From assembly GCF_003815915.1 (NCBI RefSeq), contig NZ_CP033929.1:3596001-3660000 (forward strand): DNA of 64,000 nucleotides, read 5' to 3'. Positions 32,558-42,500 of this stretch are shown piece by piece. The position numbers were made by a program, and so were the translations under genes. The DNA is from Chryseobacterium indoltheticum (GTDB lineage: Bacteria > Bacteroidota > Bacteroidia > Flavobacteriales > Weeksellaceae). Within the stretch, counting starts at the first letter, position 1. Every line of letters starts with the position of its first letter. The notes below the pieces were generated by a model. The model did no database searches. It was not told the origin of the DNA and saw only the letters and a program-made list of their open reading frames with translations.

Positions 32558-33196
32558 ATGAATTTAGATTACATCGTAAGAGAACCCGAAAACATTAGTT
32601 CGATTACCCCCATTCTTTTCATGCTTCACGGTTATGGCAGCAATGAGCAAGATCTTTTCAGCTTCAGAGAAAGTCTTCCTGCAGACTGGATTATTGTGAG
32701 CTTCAGAGCTCCGAAACCCACTCAGTTTGAAGGATATTCTTGGTTTGATATCGATTTTAACAATCCTGAACAATTTATTGATCTCGATCAGGCAAAAGAA
32801 GTTCTTGAAAGTGTTTTAGAAAACATCATGGCAATTACCAACAAATATGGTCTCACCAGAAATAAAACCCATCTCTGCGGCTTTAGCCAAGGTGGAATTT
32901 TGTGTTACAGTTTAGCTTTAAAATATCCCGATCTTTTCAACTATGTAGCCTGTCTGAGTACCTATCCGGAAGAAAAATTACTTACTGATATTGTGAAAGA
33001 TAAAAAGAAACTAGAAAATCTCCGTTTCTTTGTTTCTCATGGTACAGATGATGCCATTATCCCTATGGAATGGGGTAGAAAAGCTGCAGATCTTCTGTAT
33101 GATCTGAGCTGTTACTTTACATTCAGAGAATATATGAGCGGCCATGGTGTCAATCAAAAAAACTACATCGATTTGATGGAATTTTTCTCAAAATAA
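32558..33196 (+). CDS. alpha/beta-hydrolase, phospholipase/carboxylesterase family
   Basis: The 212-residue cytoplasmic enzyme has the carboxylesterase-2 pattern: LHGYGSNEQDLF (oxyanion loop), the elbow GFSQGG with its Ser at about 112, the Asp in SHGTDDAIIP and the His in MSGHGV. Family members hydrolyse short acyl esters or lysophospholipids. The start codon follows a -7 box by 4 nt, so translation is probably leaderless. A terminator follows. Confidence 0.85.
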   Translation: MNLDYIVREPENISSITPILFMLHGYGSNEQDLFSFRESLPADWIIVSFRAPKPTQFEGYSWFDIDFNNPEQFIDLDQAKEVLESVLENIMAITNKYGLTRNKTHLCGFSQGGILCYSLALKYPDLFNYVACLSTYPEEKLLTDIVKDKKKLENLRFFVSHGTDDAIIPMEWGRKAADLLYDLSCYFTFREYMSGHGVNQKNYIDLMEFFSK

Positions 33197-33220
33197 CAAT
33201 TAACGATTCTCAAAATACCA

Positions 33221-33248
33221 AACATTCTTCCTAAAGAATGTTTTTTTT
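33221..33248 (+). terminator. terminator after the esterase gene
   Basis: AACATTCTT (33221-33229) pairs perfectly with AAGAATGTT (33234-33242), followed by a T-run. Confidence 0.85.
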
Positions 33249-33281
33249 GTACCATATCATATATTTCACTAATTTCAATGA

Positions 33282-34607
33282 ATGAAATTCAGGTTTTTAA
33301 TATCAATCGTACTATTGGGCATTTTGATGAATGCACAGAACAGGTTTGAAATTAAAAACGGAAGTAAAGTCGTTATTCCTTTTAAATTAATCAATAATTT
33401 AATCTTCATTCCGATCAATATCAATGGAGCCGAGCTCACGTTTATGCTTGATAGCGGTGTAACAGAAAACACAATTTTCAGTCTCGAAGACAAAGAAATA
33501 AAGCTAAGCCAAATGGAAAAAATGAAGTTTTCCGGGCTGGGCGGCAACAGAAGTATTGAAGGTTTTAAATCTGATCTCAATACCGGTAAAATCGGTAAAA
33601 ACTTAGTTAATGATTCTCTGATGCTCTACATTATCCAAGATGAGGAATTCAATATTTCCTCACACATCGGAATTCCTGTGAACGGATTTATGGGATATCA
33701 TTTTTTTAAAGACTACCCGATCATTATAGATTACAGTTCAAAAAAAATTACCGTTTTCAAAGACCGCAAACTATTTGAAAAGAAAATTAGAAAATTTGAA
33801 GAATTCACCATTTCAATTGAAAAAAACAAACCTTACATTTTTGCTGATGTCGAAATGACCAGCGAAAAAAAACCGTCGAAAATGCTTATTGATATTGGGA
33901 ATAGTGATGCGATCTGGCTATTTCCTACTTTAATAAAAGATTTTGTGTACAACAGACCCAATATTGAAGACTTTTTAGGGAGAGGATTTAATGGTGATAT
34001 TTATGGGAAAAGAAGCAGAATTCATCAGCTTCATCTTGGAAATTTTAAGTTTGAAAAACCGCTGACTGCAATGCCCGATGAGTTTTCTATTCAGCATCTT
34101 AATTTAGCCAAAGACAGAAAAGGCTCCATCGGTGGAGAAATTATGAGTAGATTCACTGTTGCTTTTGATTATAAAAACGAAAAGATCTATCTTCGAAAAA
34201 ATAATCGATATCAAGACCCTTTTCATTTTAATATGAGCGGGCTCGATTTTAAACAAGACGGGCTGCAATGGGAAAAAGATTATTTAACTTTCAGAACGCT
34301 AAATGAAAAATCTACATCAGGTGATATTCAAACATACAATAGTAATCTTCAGTATAAATTTATTTTAAAACCATTGTTTTCAATAGCCGGCGTACGAAAA
34401 GATTCTCCTGCAGGTAAAGCCGGTTTGAAAAAAGATGATCAACTGATCATTATCAATGGTAAAAAAACTTCAGAGATGACGCTAAATAAAATTATGGAAA
34501 TGATGAAATCTGATGAAGGAAAAACTATCTATATCACTGTAAACAGAAAAGGCCTGGAACTGAAATTTTCTTTTACCTTAGAAGACCCAATTCCCTATCA
34601 AGAATAA
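33282..34607 (+). CDS. secreted retropepsin-like aspartyl protease with PDZ domain
   Basis: The 441-residue protein has a signal peptide (about 1-18, ending NAQN). Two aspartyl-protease halves follow: FMLDSGVTENTIF (catalytic Asp57) and, at about 205, LIDIGNSDAIWL. The second motif reads D-I-G instead of D-(T/S)-G. A PDZ domain lies at about 360-430 (RKDSPAGKAGLKKDDQLIIINGK). This layout is common in Bacteroidota and suggests periplasmic proteolysis. The changed second motif could mean altered activity. The next gene starts 1 bp after its stop. Confidence 0.85.
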   Translation: MKFRFLISIVLLGILMNAQNRFEIKNGSKVVIPFKLINNLIFIPININGAELTFMLDSGVTENTIFSLEDKEIKLSQMEKMKFSGLGGNRSIEGFKSDLNTGKIGKNLVNDSLMLYIIQDEEFNISSHIGIPVNGFMGYHFFKDYPIIIDYSSKKITVFKDRKLFEKKIRKFEEFTISIEKNKPYIFADVEMTSEKKPSKMLIDIGNSDAIWLFPTLIKDFVYNRPNIEDFLGRGFNGDIYGKRSRIHQLHLGNFKFEKPLTAMPDEFSIQHLNLAKDRKGSIGGEIMSRFTVAFDYKNEKIYLRKNNRYQDPFHFNMSGLDFKQDGLQWEKDYLTFRTLNEKSTSGDIQTYNSNLQYKFILKPLFSIAGVRKDSPAGKAGLKKDDQLIIINGKKTSEMTLNKIMEMMKSDEGKTIYITVNRKGLELKFSFTLEDPIPYQE

Positions 34608-34608
34608 T

Positions 34609-35133
34609 ATGGAAACAAAAGAAACAACTTTAGATAAAATAAGAACCCGCCCAAGATTTAAAATGTATACGCATCTCAGTAAGGAAACGTATGCCGAAAA
34701 TCTGAAAAAATATTTGACTGAGCATCAGGACGAGTTTACAGGGAATGTAAACACCGAGGTTGCAACCATTTCTGTTTTAACCAAAGATGATAATTATTGG
34801 AAACCTTGTTTAGCCCTCCGAACCGAGCTTGATGAAGAAGTTACGGTTATAAGAGGCGTCTTTGGTCCCAGTTCTGCAGTCTGGACATTTTTTATGTTTC
34901 TTTATTTCCTGTTTTCAATTTCGTGGATGACTTTTTTCACGATGTATTATGTAGAAAACCAAATCAACAGCCACGAATATCCGTGGGCGCTACATGCTTC
35001 ATTTGTAATGCTTTTCTTTATTGCCGTTACTTATGCAGCAGCAAGATTCGGACAAAGTAAGGCTAAAGCTGAAATGAAAAAACTCCGCAAATTTGCGGAG
35101 GAGTCTACTTTAAAATTCGAAAAATTAGTTTAG
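34609..35133 (+). CDS. membrane protein of unknown function
   Basis: The 174-residue protein has a soluble N-terminal domain (about 1-85), two membrane helices (about 88-110 and 125-148) and a cytoplasmic basic helical tail. It starts 1 bp after the aspartyl protease gene (TAATATG arrangement), so the two are coupled. Its stop codon overlaps the stop of the convergent L,D-transpeptidase gene. No family is recognised. Confidence 0.6.
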   Translation: METKETTLDKIRTRPRFKMYTHLSKETYAENLKKYLTEHQDEFTGNVNTEVATISVLTKDDNYWKPCLALRTELDEEVTVIRGVFGPSSAVWTFFMFLYFLFSISWMTFFTMYYVENQINSHEYPWALHASFVMLFFIAVTYAAARFGQSKAKAEMKKLRKFAEESTLKFEKLV

Positions 35134-36155
35134 TTTTCTGAAAATTCTGTTTCCTGAACAGGCGCTGGTGTAGCTTTAGCCAATTTTATAGAATCGGCTA
35201 CTTTTTCACGATTAGTCTGTTCGAAAATCATTTTTTCAACGTTCGGCTGAATCAGTTTTGTCATTTCTTCAACGGAAATATTGTTGGCATTGGGATCGTT
35301 CAGAAGATTTCTCCAAGGCTTTCTTTTCCCCCATCCGTAATCTCCGAAAACCATTACCGGTGTTCCTTTCGCCTTTGTGGTGGCTCCACCCGGATTTAAA
35401 ATCCATGTATCGGCATAGTTATATAACCAGATTGCATCTTTCATCAATAATCTCAGACAAGAATGTGATGCCGGATAACCCGGAAGATCATATTGATGCC
35501 ATCCTATTCCGTGAGTATTGTGAATATTAAAATTATAAGGAAGTTTCCATTCACTTTTTACAGTTGAAATGGCAAGTTTCTTTTTCCAATTGGCAAACAT
35601 AAGGCCTCTGTCGGTCTGAGCCGACTTTTTACCCATACTTGTTGGCCCCCATTTTACCAAAGCACCATTTGAATACACTCCATACGCCTGAATAGGATAT
35701 GAAAAGATGACAAACTTTTTTACATCGCTCAACACATCAAGCTGCATCGGGAAAGGTGAATATGCCATTAAAGTGGTATCTATTTTTGCAGGAACCACCA
35801 GTGTATCAGAATTCCATTTGCTTTTAGAATCTAATCGGTTTAATGCTAAAATTGCATAACGCTCTCTTTCGGTATATTTTTTACTGAAAACTGCATACAG
35901 AGAATCCCTCAGCTTTTTATCTTTGGGAATCGCAAATGCATTGTAAAATCCGTTCTCCTGCATCATTGGCGGGGCAGATTCTTCTACAGGTTTTGTTTTT
36001 ATAGAATCGGGATCGGCTGTACTTTTTGCAATATCCTCTGCAGTTGAGGTCTGTTGCTGATTTTGATCTACCGCCTCTTCTTTTTTACAGGAAGCAAGGC
36101 TTAATGCGAATAATAAAGTGTAAAATATTGATTTTTTCAAAGTTAGTTTTTTCAT
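35130..36155 (-). CDS. L,D-transpeptidase (YkuD) lipoprotein
   Basis: The 341-residue product has a lipoprotein signal (lipobox LASC, Cys23) and a Gln/Thr/Ser-rich linker. The catalytic YkuD domain (about 130-280) contains the motif HGIGWHQYDLPGYPASHSCLRL region, with the His and Cys of the S-H-S-C-L-R-L active site, followed by LYNYADTW. Such enzymes form 3-3 crosslinks or attach proteins to peptidoglycan in the periplasm. It is monocistronic; a 9-bp dyad lies 20 bp upstream. Confidence 0.9.
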   Translation of the reverse strand: MKKLTLKKSIFYTLLFALSLASCKKEEAVDQNQQQTSTAEDIAKSTADPDSIKTKPVEESAPPMMQENGFYNAFAIPKDKKLRDSLYAVFSKKYTERERYAILALNRLDSKSKWNSDTLVVPAKIDTTLMAYSPFPMQLDVLSDVKKFVIFSYPIQAYGVYSNGALVKWGPTSMGKKSAQTDRGLMFANWKKKLAISTVKSEWKLPYNFNIHNTHGIGWHQYDLPGYPASHSCLRLLMKDAIWLYNYADTWILNPGGATTKAKGTPVMVFGDYGWGKRKPWRNLLNDPNANNISVEEMTKLIQPNVEKMIFEQTNREKVADSIKLAKATPAPVQETEFSEN

Positions 36156-36174
36156 AAATATAATAGTTCATTCA

Positions 36175-36202
36175 GTCTGATATAGCCTTACAAATATCAG
36201 AC
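36175..36202. promoter_or_regulatory. 9-bp inverted repeat upstream of the L,D-transpeptidase gene
   Basis: GTCTGATAT (36175-36183) and ATATCAGAC (36194-36202) are perfect inverted copies 10 bp apart, ending 20 bp from the start codon. Position fits an operator or a 5' leader hairpin. Apart from this and the terminator at 36480, the 387-bp spacer up to 36542 holds nothing I recognise. Confidence 0.4.
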
Positions 36203-36479
36203 CTAAATTTTAAAAACCCAGGACTTTTAATTCTACAAGTCTTGAATAAATTTACAGAAAAAATTATTCCGATAATAATTTTCTGCAATCAATAATTGAT
36301 TTAGAATAAATGAAGTTAGCAAAATGTAATTTTCATCCCTTCTTTTCTTGATTGCTTGACTATTTACTGATCACTTTTAAAAACTATATAGGTTTTACGA
36401 AGCACTTTTTGTAAAATATGATAGATATTCCATTGTATCTTTTAATGTTTATTTGATTTTTTCTGAGCCTATATAAAAA

Positions 36480-36507
36480 AGCCAGCAGCAATTAATTGCT
36501 ACTGGCT
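36480..36507 (-). terminator. terminator of the giant adhesin operon
   Basis: GCCAGCAGCAATT (36481-36493) pairs with AATTGCTACTGGC (36494-36506) with one mismatch; on the minus strand a run of T follows. It lies 36 bp past the stop of the giant gene. Confidence 0.8.
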
Positions 36508-36542
36508 GATCATTAAGTTATGAGATTAATTAATAATTAAAT

Positions 36543-39500
36543 TTATCTTTTTATAAACTTAAATGTTTTTACATCATCTTTGGTAAATACCTGAATCAAG
36601 TAAACACCCTGAACTAATGAATGAACATTAATGCTTCTTTCATTTTTCGATAATGTTTTCTCGGTAACTTTTCTACCATCTGCAGAGTAAATAGCTAATT
36701 TTGTAATTTTCTCCTCTCCACTTATGTTAAGGATATCCATTACCGGATTAGGATAGATTTGCATCTCTGATTTTGGTTTTGTAGCGTTACCTACACTTAA
36801 ACTCGCATTGTAAGCAAGAACTGCCAATGAAACTGTCGATTCACAAACTCCCACCGTTTGAGTTGCATAATAAGTTGTATTATTTACAATCACTGTGGTT
36901 GTTGGTAAACTTCCTGTATGGTTAGCAGCGTCTGTAGCTGAAGCATACCACTTGATGTTCTGCCCGGCAACTACCAAAGCACTCAAAGTATCTCCTGCAT
37001 TAAAGCTTTGCGTTGCTGCACCAGTCGGAGCTGCAACTGCACTCGACTGAGTCACTGTTGCAGTTACTGTTCCTGTACATCCGTTAGCATCAGTAATGGT
37101 TACGGTGTAAGTTCCTGCTGATAATCCTGTACGATCTTCTGTGGTGATTCCTCCTCCCCAGTTGAAAGTGTAAGGTGCTGATCCACCTGTTGGTGTTAAA
37201 TTGATAGTTCCTGTTGAACCTCCGTTACATGCAATATTCGTAACCACTGTAGTTCCTGAAATTGCAGTCGGTTGAGTAATCGTTACTGTTCTAGTGATTG
37301 TACATGCATTCGCATCTGTTACCGTTACAGTGTATGTTCCAGCCAATAATCCTGTTGCGGTTGCTGCTGTTCCTCCGCTTGGAGACCATGAATACGTATA
37401 AGGTGCTGTTCCGCCTGTTACAACAATTCCTGCTGTTCCGTTACTTCCACTGTTACATGAAACATTTGTTTGTGAAACCGTTGCACTCATCGCCGTTGGC
37501 TGAGTTACCGTTGCCGTTACTGTTCCTGTACATCCGTTAGCGTCAGTAATTGTTACCGTATACGTTCCTGCTGATAACCCTGTACGATCTTCTGTGGTGA
37601 TTCCTCCGCCCCAGTTGAACGTGTAAGGTGCTGATCCACCTGTTGGTGTTAAATTGATAGCTCCTGTTGAACCTCCGTTACATGCAATATTCGTAACCAC
37701 TGTAGTTCCTGAAATTGCAGTCGGTTGAGTAATCGTTACTGTTCTAGTGATTGTACATGCATTCGCATCTGTTACCGTTACAGTGTATGTTCCAGCCAAT
37801 AATCCTGTTGCGGTTGCTGCTGTTCCTCCGCTTGGAGACCATGAATACGTATAAGGTGCTGTTCCGCCTGTTACAACAATTCCTGCCGTTCCGTTTGAAC
37901 CACTGTTACATGAAACATTTGTTTGTGAAACCGTCGCAATCATCGCCGTTGGCTGAGTTACCGTTGCCGTTACTGTTCCTGTACATCCGTTGGAATCAGT
38001 AATGGTTACCGTATACGTTCCTGCTGATAACCCTGTACGATCTTCTGTGGTGATTCCTCCGCCCCAGTTGAAAGTGTAAGGTGCTGATCCACCTGTTGGT
38101 GTTAAATTGATAGTTCCTGTTGAACCTCCGTTACATGCAATATTCGTAACCACTGTAGTTCCTGAAATTGCAGTCGGTTGAGTAATCGTTACTGTTCTAG
38201 TGATTGTACATGCATTAGCATCTGTTACCGTTACAGTGTATGTTCCAGCCAATAATCCTGTTGCGGTTGCTGCTGTTCCTCCGCTTGGAGACCATGAATA
38301 CGTATAAGGTGCTGTTCCGCCTGTTACAACAATTCCTGCTGTTCCGTTACTTCCACTGTTACATGAAACATTTGTTTGTGAAACCGTTGCACTCATCGCC
38401 GTTGGCTGAGTTACCGTTGCCGTTACTGTTCCTGTACATCCGTTGGAATCAGTAATGGTTACCGTATACGTTCCTGCTGATAACCCTGTACGATCTTCTG
38501 TGGTGATTCCTCCGCCCCAGTTGAACGTGTAAGGTGCTGATCCACCTGTTGGTGTTAAGTTGATAGCTCCCGTTGAACCGCCGTTACAGGCAATATTTGT
38601 AACCACTGTAGTTCCTGAAATTGCAGTCGGTTGAGTAATCGTTACTGTTCTAGTGATTGTACATGCATTAGCATCTGTTACCGTTACAGTGTATGTTCCA
38701 GCCAATAATCCTGTTGCGGTTGCTGCTGTTCCTCCGCTTGGAGACCATGAATACGTATAAGGTGCCGTGCCGCCTGTTACAACAATTCCTGCCGTTCCGT
38801 TTGAACCACTGTTACATGAAACATTTGTTTGTGAAACTGTCGCAATCATCGCCGTTGGCTGAGTTACCGTTGCCGTTACTGTTCCTGTACATCCGTTGGA
38901 ATCAGTAATGGTTACGGTGTAAGTTCCTGCTGATAATCCTGTACGATCTTCTGTGGTGATTCCTCCGCCCCAGTTGAACGTGTAAGGTGCTGATCCACCT
39001 GTTGGTGTTAAATTGATAGTTCCTGTTGAACCTCCGTTACATGCAATATTCGTAACCACTGTAGTTCCTGAAATTGCAGTCGGTTGAGTAATCGTTACTG
39101 TTCTAGTGATTGTACATGCATTAGCATCTGTTACCGTTACAGTGTATGTTCCAGCCAATAATCCTGTTGCGGTTGCTGCTGTTCCTCCGCTTGGAGACCA
39201 TGAATACGTATAAGGTGCTGTTCCGCCTGTTACAACAATTCCTGCTGTTCCGTTACTTCCACTGTTACATGAAACATTTGTTTGTGAAACCGTTGCACTC
39301 ATCGCCGTTGGCTGAGTTACCGTTGCCGTTACTGTTCCTGTACATCCGTTGGAATCAGTAATGGTTACCGTATACGTTCCTGCTGCTAATCCTGTGCGGT
39401 CTTCTGTGGTGATTCCTCCTCCCCAGTTGAACGTGTAAGGTGCCGACCCACCTGTTGGTGTTAAGTTGATAGCTCCTGTTGAACCGCCGTTACATGCAAT

Positions 39501-42500
39501 ATTTGTAACCACTGTGGTTCCTGAAATTGCAGTCGGCTGAGTAATCGTTACTGTTCTTGTTAACGTACATGCATTAGCATCGGTTACTGTTACAGTATAC
39601 GTTCCTGCAAGTAAACCTGTTGCGGTTGCTGCTGTTCCACCACTTGGAGACCATGCGTATGTATAAGGTGCTGTTCCTCCTGTTACAACAATTCCTGCCG
39701 TTCCGTTCGATCCACTGTTACATGAAACATTTGTCTGTGAAACTGTTGCACTCATTGCCGTTGGCTGAGTCACTGTTGCCGTTACTGTTCCTGTACATCC
39801 GTTGGCATCAGTAATGGTTACCGTATACGTTCCTGCTGCTAATCCTGTGCGGTCTTCTGTGGTGATTCCTCCTCCCCAGTTGAACGTGTAAGGTGCCGAC
39901 CCACCTGTTGGTGTTAAGTTGATAGCTCCTGTTGAACCGCCGTTACATGCAATATTTGTAACCACTGTGGTTCCTGAAATTGCAGTCGGCTGAGTAATCG
40001 TTACTGTTCTTGTTATCGTACATGCATTAGCATCTGTTACCGTTACGGTATACGTTCCTGCTAATAATCCTGTAGCGGTTGCTGCTGTTCCACCACTTGG
40101 AGACCATGCGTATGTATAAGGTGCTGTTCCGCCCGCTACAACAATTCCTGCGGTTCCGTTTGAGCCACTGTTACATGATACATTTGTCTGTGAAACCGTT
40201 GCACTCATCGCCGTTGGCTGAGTCACTGTTGCCGTTACTGTTCCCGAACATCCGTTGGCATCAGTAATGGTTACCGTATAAGTTCCAGCAGATAATCCTG
40301 TACGGTCTTCTGTGGTGATTCCTCCGCCCCAGTTGAACGTATAAGGCGCTGATCCACCTGTTGGTGTTAAATTGATAGCTCCTGTTGAACCTCCGTTACA
40401 TGCAATATTCGTAACTACTGTGGTGCCTGAAATTGCAGTCGGCTGAGTAATCGTTACTGTTCTTGTTAACGTACATGCATTAGCATCGGTTACTGTTACC
40501 GTATACGTTCCTGCAAGTAAACCTGTTGCGGTTGCTGCTGTTCCACCACTTGGAGACCATGCGTATGTATAAGGTGCTGTTCCTCCTGTTACAACAATTC
40601 CTGCCGTTCCGTTCGATCCACTGTTACATGAAACATTTGTCTGTGAAACTGTTGCACTCATTGCCGTTGGCTGAGTCACTGTTGCCGTTACTGTTCCTGT
40701 ACATCCGTTGGCATCAGTAATGGTTACCGTATACGTTCCTGCTGCTAATCCTGTGCGGTCTTCTGTGGTGATTCCTCCTCCCCAGTTGAACGTGTAAGGT
40801 GCCGACCCACCTGTTGGTGTTAAGTTGATAGCTCCTGTTGAACCGCCGTTACATGCAATATTTGTAACCACTGTGGTTCCTGAAATTGCAGTCGGCTGAG
40901 TAATCGTTACTGTTCTTGTTATCGTACATGCATTAGCATCTGTTACTGTTACCGTATACGTTCCTGCTAATAATCCTGTAGCGGTTGCTGCTGTTCCACC
41001 ACTTGGAGACCATGCGTATGTATAAGGTGCTGTTCCGCCCGCTACAACAATTCCTGCGGTTCCGTTTGAGCCACTGTTACATGATACATTTGTCTGTGAA
41101 ACCGTTGCACTCATCGCCGTTGGCTGAGTCACCGTTGCCGTTACTGTTCCCGAACATCCGTTGGCATCAGTAATGGTTACCGTATACGTTCCTGCTGCTA
41201 ATCCTGTACGGTCTTCTGTGGTGATTCCTCCGCCCCAGTTGAACGTATAAGGCGCTGATCCACCTGTTGGTGTTAAATTGATAGCTCCTGTTGAACCTCC
41301 GTTACATGCAATATTCGTAACTACTGTGGTGCCTGAAATTGCAGTCGGCTGAGTAATCGTTACTGTTCTTGTTAACGTACATGCATTAGCATCGGTTACT
41401 GTTACAGTATACGTTCCTGCAAGTAAACCTGTTGCGGTTGCTGCTGTTCCACCACTTGGAGACCATGCGTATGTATAAGGTGCTGTTCCTCCTGTTACAA
41501 CAATTCCTGCCGTTCCGTTCGATCCACTGTTACATGAAACATTTGTCTGTGAAACTGTTGCACTCATTGCCGTTGGCTGAGTCACTGTTGCCGTTACTGT
41601 TCCTGTACATCCGTTGGCATCAGTAATGGTTACCGTATACGTTCCTGCTGCTAATCCTGTGCGGTCTTCTGTGGTGATTCCTCCTCCCCAGTTGAACGTG
41701 TAAGGTGCCGACCCACCTGTTGGTGTTAAGTTGATAGCTCCTGTTGAACCGCCGTTACATGCAATATTTGTAACCACTGTGGTTCCTGAAATTGCAGTCG
41801 GCTGAGTAATCGTTACTGTTCTTGTTATCGTACATGCATTAGCATCTGTTACTGTTACCGTATACGTTCCTGCTAATAATCCTGTAGCGGTTGCTGCTGT
41901 TCCACCACTTGGAGACCATGCGTATGTATAAGGTGCTGTTCCGCCCGTTACAACAATTCCTGCCGTTCCGTTTGAGCCACTGTTACATGAAACATTTGTC
42001 TGTGAAACTGTTGCACTCATTGCCGTTGGCTGAGTTACCGTTGCCGTTACTGTTCCTGTACATCCGTTGGCATCAGTAATGGTTACCGTATAAGTTCCAG
42101 CAGATAATCCTGTACGATCTTCTGTGGTGATTCCTCCGCCCCAGTTGAACGTATAAGGTGCTGATCCACCTGTTGGTGTTAAATTGATAGCTCCTGTTGA
42201 ACCGCCGTTACATGCAATATTTGTAACTACTGTCGTTCCTGAAATTGCAGTCGGCTGAGTAATCGTTACTGTTCTTGTTAACGTACATGCATTAGCATCT
42301 GTTACCGTTACCGTATACGTTCCTGCAAGTAAACCTGTAGCTGTTGCTGCTGTTCCTCCGCTCGGAGACCATGAATACGTATATGGTGCTGTTCCGCCCG
42401 CTACAACAATTCCTGCGGTTCCGTTTGAGCCACTGTTACATGATACATTTGTCTGTGAAACCGTTGCACTCATCGCCGTTGGCTGAGTCACCGTTGCCGT

